In this document: one piece after another, positions 56,258 to 64,000 of the stretch
Numbering within the stretch: position 1 is the first letter of the stretch
Layout of the letters: each line of letters starts with the position of its first letter
NCBI GenBank assembly: GCA_000635495.1
Contig: JFLW01000001.1
Span: forward strand, 124,001 to 188,000
Length of the DNA stretch: 64,000 nucleotides
From: Prochlorococcus sp. scB243_495K23
Lineage (GTDB): Bacteria > Cyanobacteriota > Cyanobacteriia > PCC-6307 > Cyanobiaceae
Direction of reading: 5' to 3'
Notes under the pieces: model-generated
What the model saw: the letters and a program-made list of their open reading frames with translations, nothing else
Told to the model about the DNA's origin: nothing
Database searches by the model: none
Made by a program: the position numbers and the translations under genes

Positions 56258-57357
56258 ATTTCTTCACATAAAAGAGTGTTATTTTTTCTATTCTGTAGAC
56301 TTATTCTTGCCCACTTTTCGTCAAGAAATCTAAATGAAGTGCATTCTCTAAGCAATATTCCCTTATTTTCTAAGTATTTTATATTTGGCGACAATGATGT
56401 TTCACTTTCTATTAAAAAAAAGTTGGTTGAAGAGTTATGAATTTTAAGGTTTTCTATTTTTAATAATTTTTCAAATACTCTCTTTTTTTCTATATTGATC
56501 CAGCTGTGAATCTGTTTTGTCCACTGTTCATAGAATTTCTTATTACTTAGTAGATCAATTCCGGCTTTAATAGAAAATGAATTTAAAGGCCAAGGATCTC
56601 TATTTAATTCCCATTGTTTAAGTTTTTTCGATGAGCCAATAACGTAACCTAATCTAAGTCCAGGAATATTGAAGATTTTGGTCAAGCTTCTCAAGACTAA
56701 TAAGTTATCAAATCTTTTGGTTAATGGTATTAAAGATTCTTTGTCTCCATTAGGCGTTATCGATAAAAAAGCTTCATCGCAGATAACTAATTTATATTTT
56801 TTTACAACTTCCTCCAATGAATTCTTTTCCCATAATTGGCCGGTAGGGTTATGTGGATTTGTTATCCAAATAACATCACCTTTTGGATGAAGCGGAAATG
56901 ATTGAGGAAAAATATCATTCCAGTTTTTTGGTAATTCGCAATGTATAAAATTGCTATTCCAACAATTTAAAGATCTTTCATAATCAACAAATGATGGAGA
57001 AGGAATACAACTGATTCCGAATTTGGATGCTTCATAACCTGCCCAGGTTATTAATTCAGAAGCTCCATTCCCAGGCAATATATTCTCTGGATTTATCCCG
57101 TGAAATTTGCCGATTATTTCTTTCAGATCACTCAAGTTTCTTTCTGGGTAATATTTAAAGCCAAGATTCTTAATTTCCGTATTTAATGAATCTATTAGTA
57201 TTTGAGGGGGATCAAAGGGTACTAATGATGCACTTGCATCAATGATTTCGGATGGTAATAAATTTAATTTTTTCGCAATTGCATATACATTTCCACCGTG
57301 TTTCAAGTTTGATCCTTGTATGGCTAACTTTGAGTAATCATGAGGTTCATTATTCAT
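56236..57357 (-). CDS. pyridoxal-phosphate aminotransferase, threonine-phosphate decarboxylase (CobD/CobC)-like
   Basis: HGGNVYAIAKKLNLLPSEIIDASASLVP, ILPGNGASELI, TNPHNPTGQLW, SLTKIFNIPGLRLGY. Confidence 0.8.
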   Translation of the reverse strand: MNNEPHDYSKLAIQGSNLKHGGNVYAIAKKLNLLPSEIIDASASLVPFDPPQILIDSLNTEIKNLGFKYYPERNLSDLKEIIGKFHGINPENILPGNGASELITWAGYEASKFGISCIPSPSFVDYERSLNCWNSNFIHCELPKNWNDIFPQSFPLHPKGDVIWITNPHNPTGQLWEKNSLEEVVKKYKLVICDEAFLSITPNGDKESLIPLTKRFDNLLVLRSLTKIFNIPGLRLGYVIGSSKKLKQWELNRDPWPLNSFSIKAGIDLLSNKKFYEQWTKQIHSWINIEKKRVFEKLLKIENLKIHNSSTNFFLIESETSLSPNIKYLENKGILLRECTSFRFLDEKWARISLQNRKNNTLLCEEIQNSFKK

Positions 57358-57366
57358 TCTCTAATT

Positions 57367-58536
57367 TTATTCAACCCATTTTAAATCTGATCCAATTGCA
57401 TCTTTTATACTAGATAATTGATGGTTATTGAGTTGCTTTATAATTCCCTCAAGTATATCTGGTACTAATTGTGGACCCTTATATATCCATCCTGTATAAA
57501 GTTGAATTAATGATGCTCCAGAACAAATTCTTTCCCAAGCTGACTCAGGACTATCTATTCCGCCAACCCCAATTAAAATAATCTTTTTATCAATATTATG
57601 TATATGTTTTATTATTTGATTTGCTTTTTTTTGGAGAGGCCTTCCACTTAATCCTCCATTCTCTTTAGAGAGTAATAATCCAGTTTGCCTAATCTTTCTA
57701 TTTTCAAGACCTAATCTATCAATGCTGGTGTTTGTAGCAATTATTCCATCGATGTTTTCCTCGATTATTAATTGGCAAATATCTTCAATATCTTTAAGGC
57801 CTAAATCTGGCGCAATTTTTACAAATAATGGTGGACAATTAGGTAGGTTCTTAATTTCTCTAAGAAGTTCTTTTAGAAGAATCGGATCTTGTAATTTTCT
57901 TAGTCCTGCAGTATTTGGAGAACTTACGTTTATTGCTGCATAATCACAATATGGAATTAATAATTTTAGAGAAGTTAAATAGTCATCTTTTGCTTGAGAT
58001 AAATCTGTAATTTTAGACTTACCAAAATTTATCCCTAAACAAATATTCTCCCTGTTTTTTTTAAACTCAATTCCTTGTTCGACGAAGTTTTTAACTAGAT
58101 TTTCAGCACCATTGTTATTGAAACCCATTCTATTTAATGCAGCCTCTTCTGCTGCTAATCTAAATAACCTTGGTTTGGGATTTCCATTCTGAGCAAATTT
58201 TGTTACCGTACCAAGTTCAGCAAATCCAAAACCAAAATCTTTCCATATATTTGCGGCATTTCCATTTTTGTCAAAACCCGCAGCTAAACCAATTGGATTA
58301 CAAAAATTTATTCCACATATGTTCTGAGTTAACCTTTTATCAATTACAGAAAATTCTTTATTTAGATTTTTTAAAATAGAAGCAACTACAGGCCAATTAT
58401 ATTTCCTTGAACTGAATGATAGGAGACTGATAGATAAATTTGTTAAGTATTCTGCATCAATTCCAGAGTCTTTTTTTAATACAGGGGTAATCAAGTTTTT
58501 ATAAAGATTTTTAAATACCCCCTTCTGTTCATTCAT
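57367..58536 (-). CDS. pyrD: dihydroorotate dehydrogenase (quinone, class 2)
   Basis: FCNPIGLAAGFDKNGNA, FGFAELGTVT, NRMGFNNNGAE, INVSSPNTAGLRKLQ, IGVGGIDSPESAWERICSGASLIQLYTG. Confidence 0.96.
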   Translation of the reverse strand: MNEQKGVFKNLYKNLITPVLKKDSGIDAEYLTNLSISLLSFSSRKYNWPVVASILKNLNKEFSVIDKRLTQNICGINFCNPIGLAAGFDKNGNAANIWKDFGFGFAELGTVTKFAQNGNPKPRLFRLAAEEAALNRMGFNNNGAENLVKNFVEQGIEFKKNRENICLGINFGKSKITDLSQAKDDYLTSLKLLIPYCDYAAINVSSPNTAGLRKLQDPILLKELLREIKNLPNCPPLFVKIAPDLGLKDIEDICQLIIEENIDGIIATNTSIDRLGLENRKIRQTGLLLSKENGGLSGRPLQKKANQIIKHIHNIDKKIILIGVGGIDSPESAWERICSGASLIQLYTGWIYKGPQLVPDILEGIIKQLNNHQLSSIKDAIGSDLKWVE

Positions 58537-58542
58537 AAAAAA

Positions 58543-59262
58543 TTAGGCTTCTTTTTTTTCTATTATCCAATATTTTTTATCTTTAGGAATGAATCTCCAA
58601 TTACGCCATTCAAAAAGTGCATATTGTTTTACCATTAAGTGGTTTTCTTCACCTAATAAGGTGTCAAGTTCAGGTGAACTTAAAAGGTATTTTTTTTCTG
58701 CAAATTTTTTAATTAATTCATTGCGGGAAAATAATTCCTGAATTTCTGCAGGTGCATTTTTTTCAAAAAAATCAACAGAGGATTCTGCTTTTTTTAAGTT
58801 ACTTTCTATAGATATACCTTTGCTGTAATTAGTTGCAATTTTATCAACCCTATCATTTTGTTTATCCCCGCTATGACCTTTAACATATTCCATTATTAGG
58901 CCATTAATTCTTAATTGATCAATTTTTTGCCATAGATCAAGATTTTGAACTGGTTTTCCTGAACTTGTTTTCCATCCATTTCTCTTCCAATTAATAATCC
59001 ATTTTGTATAACCCTCTATGACATATTTACTATCAGTTCTTAGTTTAAAGTTCTCTTTTAATTGGTAGGTTTTTAATTTCTCAAGAGTTTTTATAGCCGC
59101 AGTGAGTTCCATTCTATTATTAGTAGTATTTTGCTCGGAACCACCTATTTCTAATTCGCTGTTATCTTCAAAAATTATTAAACCACCCCAACCACCTGGG
59201 CCTGGATTACCACTGCAGGCTCCATCTGTTGCGGCCTCAATCGCAATACTATCACTATTCAT
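58543..59262 (-). CDS. rnhA: ribonuclease HI with C-terminal extension
   Basis: [68 protein letters not shown]. Confidence 0.95.
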   Translation of the reverse strand: MNSDSIAIEAATDGACSGNPGPGGWGGLIIFEDNSELEIGGSEQNTTNNRMELTAAIKTLEKLKTYQLKENFKLRTDSKYVIEGYTKWIINWKRNGWKTSSGKPVQNLDLWQKIDQLRINGLIMEYVKGHSGDKQNDRVDKIATNYSKGISIESNLKKAESSVDFFEKNAPAEIQELFSRNELIKKFAEKKYLLSSPELDTLLGEENHLMVKQYALFEWRNWRFIPKDKKYWIIEKKEA

Positions 59263-59264
59263 AA

Positions 59265-59301
59265 TTTTTGAAGCCGATATTTAGGTTATCGGCTTGAAAA
59301 A
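59265..59301. promoter_or_regulatory. long hairpin in the rplL-rnhA gap: AAGCCGATA-7nt-TATCGGCTT, extended by TTTTT/AAAAA after one mismatch
   Basis: Arms 59271-59279 and 59287-59295 are perfectly complementary; outer T5/A5 59265-59269 / 59297-59301. Confidence 0.6.
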
Positions 59302-59309
59302 ATGTACTC

Positions 59310-59705
59310 TTACTTAAGTGTAACTTTACCGCCAGCTTCTTCAATCTCTTTCTTTAAAGATTCGGCATCTGCTTTAGCAATTCCTTCTTTTACTGTTTTT
59401 GGTGCAGATTCAACAAGTGCTTTTGCATCGCCAAGACCTAGACCAGTTGCATTTCTTACAACTTTAAGGACTTTGATTTTTGCAGCTGCATCAAAGCTTT
59501 CGAGAACTACATCAAATTCAGTTTTTTCTTCAGCAGCGCCACCATCTGCGTCACCGCCAGCTGCTCCTGGAGCTGCCATAACTACACCTGCAGAAGCTGC
59601 AGCAGATACACCAAAAGCTTCTTCAATTTGCTTTACAAGCTCAGATGCTTCTAAAAGTGATAGAGATTTTAATGATTCAAGAATTTCTTCAGTTTTTGCG
59701 GACAT
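59310..59705 (-). CDS. rplL: 50S ribosomal protein L7/L12
   Basis: [34 protein letters not shown] ... [33 protein letters not shown]. Confidence 0.98.
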
Positions 59706-59733
59706 TTTCTTAAAAGTTAATTAGGTTTTGAAT

Positions 59734-60261
59734 TTAGGATTCTGATTTTTCAGAATGTTGTTTAAGTGATCTAGCAAGTCCAGAAGGTACTTCATTAATA
59801 GAGATCGCAATTTTTGTTGCAACGCCATTAAGAGCGCCAGCAATTTTTGCCATCAATACTTCTTTAGATGGAAGACTTGCAATTTCTTTTATTTCAGAAT
59901 CGCTAAGAAGTCTGCCTTCAAATAAAGCTCCTTTGGTTTCGGATTTTTTGGTGTCTTTTTGAAAAGATTGGATTGCTTTTACAGCACCACCAACATCTTC
60001 TTTAATTAAGACAAAAGCATTTGTTCCCGTCAGTAAAGATTCAAGATCGTTCCAATTACTATCTCCATTAATAGCTTTGCGCATTAATGAATTTTTAGTA
60101 ACTTTGCAGATGCCGTTAGTTGTTTGCAATCTAGATCGCAAATCTGACATCTCTTTGATAGTTAAACCTTTATAGTCAAGAACTACAGCCATTTCCGAGT
60201 CGTCTAAAAGAGATTTAATCTCAGTAACGATTTTTTGCTTATTCTCTAGTGTTCGGCCCAT
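59734..60261 (-). CDS. rplJ: 50S ribosomal protein L10
   Basis: [42 protein letters not shown]; upstream of rplL. Confidence 0.97.
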   Translation of the reverse strand: MGRTLENKQKIVTEIKSLLDDSEMAVVLDYKGLTIKEMSDLRSRLQTTNGICKVTKNSLMRKAINGDSNWNDLESLLTGTNAFVLIKEDVGGAVKAIQSFQKDTKKSETKGALFEGRLLSDSEIKEIASLPSKEVLMAKIAGALNGVATKIAISINEVPSGLARSLKQHSEKSES

Positions 60262-60267
60262 TGATGT

Positions 60268-60416
60268 TTTTTGGATCGTAATTTAGGGAGAGCAGGAAAT
60301 GCGGCAAAGTTCTTTAAAAGAGGCCGCTTTTATTAGATCCAAAAAGAAATAATTTAAGACGAGTCCTCGGTAGGAATTTAAAATTTAGAATAACTAAATC
60401 AACCTACTTTCTTTGG
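60268..60416 (-). promoter_or_regulatory. rplJ (L10) mRNA leader, structured
   Basis: On the transcribed (-) strand: CCAAAGAAA-GTAGG ... CCTAC-CGAGGACTCG ... TTTCTTTTTGG nested stems, followed by a GCGGC/GCCGC hairpin; located in the 190-nt rplA-rplJ gap. Confidence 0.65.
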
Positions 60417-60451
60417 CCGTATTATTGCAATTTAAATTATACTACAAAGCG

Positions 60452-61159
60452 TTAACCTTCAGGTTGGTAATCTTGTACAGCATTAATGTCAACTTGAACT
60501 GAAGGCCCCATTGTTGAAGTTACATAAAAAGTTTTCCAATACTTTCCTTTAGCTCCACTTGGTTTATTTTTATCAATTGATTCTTGTAAGGTTTTTAAGT
60601 TATCAAATAGAGCCTCTTTTGTGAAACTTGCTTTTCCAAAGCGGACATGAACGATTCCAGCCTTATCTGCTCTAAATTCGAGCTTACCAGCTTTGAATTC
60701 TTTGATTGCATTAGCAATGTCATTAGTTACTGTCCCAGCTTTAGGATTAGGCATTAAACCTCTAGGTCCTAAAACTCTTCCTAATTTTGCAACCTTTGGC
60801 ATCATATCTGGAGTTGCAATAAGTAGATCAAACTCCATATTTCCTTTGTTGATGCTTTCTACAAGATCTTCTTCGCCAAATAAATCTGCACCAGCAGCCT
60901 TAGCTTTCGATACATTCTCACCACTTGTAATTACTGCAATTTTGATACTTTGGCCAGTACCATGTGGTAATGCAACAGTGGTCCTTAATTGTTGATCAGT
61001 ATATTTTGGATCAATACCTAGACGTATATGTGCTTCAATAGTTTCATCAAATTTTGCATTAGCATTTTCCTTGATAATACTTAGAGCTTCAAGTGGTGCG
61101 TAAATGCGATCTTCTATCTTTGTTGATAGAGCCGCCATTCTTTTAGATAGTTTTTTCAT
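60452..61159 (-). CDS. rplA: 50S ribosomal protein L1
   Basis: [15 protein letters not shown] ... [23 protein letters not shown]. Confidence 0.98.
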   Translation of the reverse strand: MKKLSKRMAALSTKIEDRIYAPLEALSIIKENANAKFDETIEAHIRLGIDPKYTDQQLRTTVALPHGTGQSIKIAVITSGENVSKAKAAGADLFGEEDLVESINKGNMEFDLLIATPDMMPKVAKLGRVLGPRGLMPNPKAGTVTNDIANAIKEFKAGKLEFRADKAGIVHVRFGKASFTKEALFDNLKTLQESIDKNKPSGAKGKYWKTFYVTSTMGPSVQVDINAVQDYQPEG

Positions 61160-61225
61160 AATAATATTGGGTGCAAACGGTTATTAACTAACCTCCCCTA
61201 AATAGTGAGAAATTGTGTATTGAAC

Positions 61226-61651
61226 TCAATCAGTGACAGAGACGCCCATATTACGAGCAGTACCCTCAATTACTTTCATAGCTGATTCAACACTAGAACA
61301 GTTTAGATCAGGAAGCTTAGTTTTGGCTATTTCTTCTAATTGAGCTTTACTTATATTCCCAACAGAGCCTTTAGCGGATTCACCTGAACCTTTCTCTATA
61401 CCTGCTGCTTTTGTTATTAAGACGGAAGCAGGAGGCGTTTTTGTGATAAAAGTAAAGCTTCTATCTTCAAAAACAGAAATCTCGACTGGAATTACAAAAC
61501 CTGCTTTATCTTGTGTCCTTGCGTTGTATTCTTTGCAAAATGCCATGATATTGACACCATGTTGTCCTAAAGCTGGCCCTACAGGAGGAGCAGGATTTGC
61601 TTTGCCTGCTTGTAGAGCAAGCTTGATAACTGCAACAATTTTTTTTGCCAT
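61226..61651 (-). CDS. rplK: 50S ribosomal protein L11
   Basis: [37 protein letters not shown]. Confidence 0.98.
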   Translation of the reverse strand: MAKKIVAVIKLALQAGKANPAPPVGPALGQHGVNIMAFCKEYNARTQDKAGFVIPVEISVFEDRSFTFITKTPPASVLITKAAGIEKGSGESAKGSVGNISKAQLEEIAKTKLPDLNCSSVESAMKVIEGTARNMGVSVTD

Positions 61652-61718
61652 TAGATTAGATAATTTAAGCTGGAGTAGAAAATCATAATTTTACTCGATA
61701 AACAAGAACAATTAGAAA

Positions 61719-62330
61719 TTAGTTTTGTTTATTGATTTGGGAGAATTCTAATTCTACAGGAGTCTCGCGCCCAAATATTGAAAGTAATGCTTTTAATTTA
61801 TTTCTTTCTCCGGAAACTTCTATAACTTCTCCTTGGAAATCCTTGAATGGACCGCTAGTTACAATGATTCGATCTTTTTCTTCAATATCTAACTTGATTA
61901 CAGCTTTTTTCTCTGACGCGCGCTTAAAGATTCTATTAACTTCTTGTCTTGATAATGGTCGAGGTTTGATATGACCTCGCGATCTTCCGCTGCCTCTACC
62001 GTCTTCAGCACCGACAAAGTTAATTACATTTGGAGTACTTTTAACAGCCATCATTGTATCTTCATCCAAAATCATTCTTACGAGGACATAACCTGGGAAA
62101 ACTTTTTCTTCAGTAGTTTGTCTGCTTCCATCTTTTTTTAATTTAATTCCTGGAGTTTGGGGAATTTCAATTTCAATGATTCTATTATTAACTCCTAAAG
62201 TTACTGATCTCTGCTCAAGAGTCGCTTTTACTTTTTTTTCACAGCTAGATGCTACTTGAACTGCATACCATCTTGCGATGCTTGTATTTGCTTTTGAAGA
62301 AGCAAGGTTTGTAGTTAATTCATTACTCAT
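61719..62330 (-). CDS. nusG: transcription termination/antitermination protein NusG
   Basis: ARWYAVQVASSCEKKVKATLEQR, VFPGYVLVRMILDEDTM, GPFKDFQGEVIEV KOW. Confidence 0.96.
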   Translation of the reverse strand: MSNELTTNLASSKANTSIARWYAVQVASSCEKKVKATLEQRSVTLGVNNRIIEIEIPQTPGIKLKKDGSRQTTEEKVFPGYVLVRMILDEDTMMAVKSTPNVINFVGAEDGRGSGRSRGHIKPRPLSRQEVNRIFKRASEKKAVIKLDIEEKDRIIVTSGPFKDFQGEVIEVSGERNKLKALLSIFGRETPVELEFSQINKQN

Positions 62331-62381
62331 TTTTCTGGAAGCTTAATTGAGATCTTTATTAATGGATATTCGGGAGATAAT

Positions 62382-62624
62382 TCAACCAAAAATTTGCGAG
62401 GCTGCCCACCCATAGAATCTGCTAACAGAAGCAATGGCTGCAGCAGAAAAAGATACCATAATTATAACTGCAACTGATTCGCTAAAAAGTTGTTGTTTGT
62501 TAGGCCACACGACAAGTTTAAGCTCATCGTAGGTAGATCTAAAAAAATTATTCTTTTTTTTAGGCTCTTCAACTCCAGGAGAATCCTTTTTAAGAGGTTC
62601 TTTATTAGTAGTAGGACTTGTCAC
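62382..62624 (-). CDS. secE: preprotein translocase subunit SecE
   Basis: FFRSTYDELKLVVWPNKQQLFSESVAVIIMV; adjacent to nusG. Confidence 0.92.
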   Translation of the reverse strand: MTSPTTNKEPLKKDSPGVEEPKKKNNFFRSTYDELKLVVWPNKQQLFSESVAVIIMVSFSAAAIASVSRFYGWAASQIFG

Positions 62625-62685
62625 AAAATTTTTTTGAAATTAAGCTTTATGCTTTAGTAATTATTTTAGCTTATTGATTTACTAC

Positions 62686-64000
62686 TCAGCTAGGTTTGAA
62701 AACTATCTCATCTTTTTTAGCAGGGTTAAGTTTAATTGTTATATTTTTTTTATTTTTGAAGTTATCCTCTAAAAGTTTTGCAGCTAAGGGATTTTCTATT
62801 TGTCTTCTAAGTTCCCTGCTAAGTGGCCTAGCACCATATTCAGGTTCGTAAGAATCGTTTGCAATTTTGTTGATAACTTTTTTGTCTATAGCGATATTTA
62901 TTTTCTGCTCAAGTAATAGGTTCTTTAAATCTTCTGTTTGTAGAATAATTATTTTTTGAAGTTCATCAATAGATAATGGATTAAACTTTACCACTTCGTC
63001 AATTCTATTTAAAAATTCAGGTCTAAAAATTGAAGACAATGCATTAGTAATTGAATCATCAAGAGTTTGTTTATCTTTTTCTAACTCTCCCTCATTTTTA
63101 GAAATCTTTTGTGAATACTCCAGTATAGATTTACCAGCTAAGTTACTTGTCATAATGATTACCGTATTTTTAAAATCTACGGTCCTTCCCTGAGAGTCCG
63201 TTAATCTTCCTTCATCTAAGACCTGCAGAAGGATATTAAATACTTCTGCATGTGCTTTTTCTATCTCATCAAGAAGTATTACTGAATAGGGTTTACGTCT
63301 TACAGCTTCAGTTAATTGACCTCCCTCTTCATAACCAACATAACCTGGGGGAGCTCCTAAAAGTCTTGCTACGGCATTTTTCTCCATATATTCACTCATA
63401 TCTAATCTTAAAAGTGCGTCTTCTTCATCAAATAAAGCTGTTGCAAGAGATTTTGCTAATTCTGTTTTGCCAACACCAGTAGGACCCATAAATAAAAAAG
63501 ATCCAATAGGTCTTTTAGGACTTTTCATACCAACTCGAGCTCTTCTAATTGCAGCAGAAACAGCTTCTATGGCTTTTGCTTGTCCAATAACTTTTTCACT
63601 TAGTTCTGTTTCTAGATTAACTAATTTCTTACGTTCATTTGAAACTACCTTAGAAATTGGAATACCTGTGATTTTTGATATAACATCTGCAATATCATCA
63701 GGTTCAACTTGATATTTAAAAGGGAAATTTCTATTTTTCTTTATTTTATTAAAATTCTCTTCAACTTTTTGTATGTCATTCTCTATTTCACTTAACTCTT
63801 CTTCAAGCTTTTCTAAATAATCTAGATCATTATCAATATAATCTAGATCATTATCAATTTCGCGATTTGATTTATCTTTAATTTGTTTGGCTAGCTTATC
63901 TTCTTCTTTCATTAAACTAGATAATTCCTCCATTTCTTCTCGTAAATTGTTCCAATTTTCCAAAAGAACGTTCAATTTTGCCTCTGATTGTTTTCTATTA
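62686..64000 (-). CDS. clpB: ClpB-like AAA+ ATPase, C-terminal part (gene continues past the right edge)
   Basis: FLFMGPTGVGKTELAKSLA, LGAPPGYVGYEEGGQLTEAVRRKPYSVILLDEIEKAH, FLNRIDEVV; frame open to base 64000. Confidence 0.88.
   Translation of the reverse strand, partial: NRKQSEAKLNVLLENWNNLREEMEELSSLMKEEDKLAKQIKDKSNREIDNDLDYIDNDLDYLEKLEEELSEIENDIQKVEENFNKIKKNRNFPFKYQVEPDDIADVISKITGIPISKVVSNERKKLVNLETELSEKVIGQAKAIEAVSAAIRRARVGMKSPKRPIGSFLFMGPTGVGKTELAKSLATALFDEEDALLRLDMSEYMEKNAVARLLGAPPGYVGYEEGGQLTEAVRRKPYSVILLDEIEKAHAEVFNILLQVLDEGRLTDSQGRTVDFKNTVIIMTSNLAGKSILEYSQKISKNEGELEKDKQTLDDSITNALSSIFRPEFLNRIDEVVKFNPLSIDELQKIIILQTEDLKNLLLEQKINIAIDKKVINKIANDSYEPEYGARPLSRELRRQIENPLAAKLLEDNFKNKKNITIKLNPAKKDEIVFKPS
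63817..63858. repeat. perfect 21-bp x2 tandem repeat inside the clpB-like gene (encodes duplicated IDNDLDY)
   Basis: ATAATCTAGATCATTATCAAT at 63817-63837 and again at 63838-63858. Confidence 0.95.

Noticed and set aside
59302-59724. 140-aa Ala/Ser-rich ORF antisense to rplL
   Set aside because: Shadow of the Ala-rich L7/L12 coding sequence; no independent support.

Overview
This 64 kb window is low-GC, gene-dense chromosomal DNA. Gene content, order and protein character point to a high-light Prochlorococcus marinus or close relative; this is inference from content, not from a search. It is mostly core genome: carotenoid genes (phytoene synthase and desaturase), many NDH-1 subunits (ndhM, ndhF, ndhD, ndhE/G/I/A, ndhH), a phylloquinone cluster (menI/E/C/A/F), chlM, gltA, trpB, prfB, spoT, pgk, murG, pyrD, and the rplL-rplJ-rplA-rplK-nusG-secE-clpB block. 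I found no tRNA, rRNA, CRISPR array, transposase, phage or integrase genes, and no convincing previously undescribed multi-gene system. The items most worth a second look are mainly non-coding or architectural: (1) prfB with a CTTTGAC programmed +1 frameshift site and a TTG start; (2) a structured rplJ (L10) leader with two mutually exclusive long stems; (3) a perfect 21-bp in-frame tandem duplication in the clpB-like gene; (4) all 16 convergent gene junctions have gaps of 18 bp or less, and six overlap; (5) a divergent pair (ycf34/cca) with only 14 bp between start codons; (6) a long hairpin abutting the rnhA start codon; (7) dyads in the rbcR-nnrU and purE-chlM intergenic regions; (8) an NnrU-family protein near carotenoid genes that could be a zeta-carotene isomerase.
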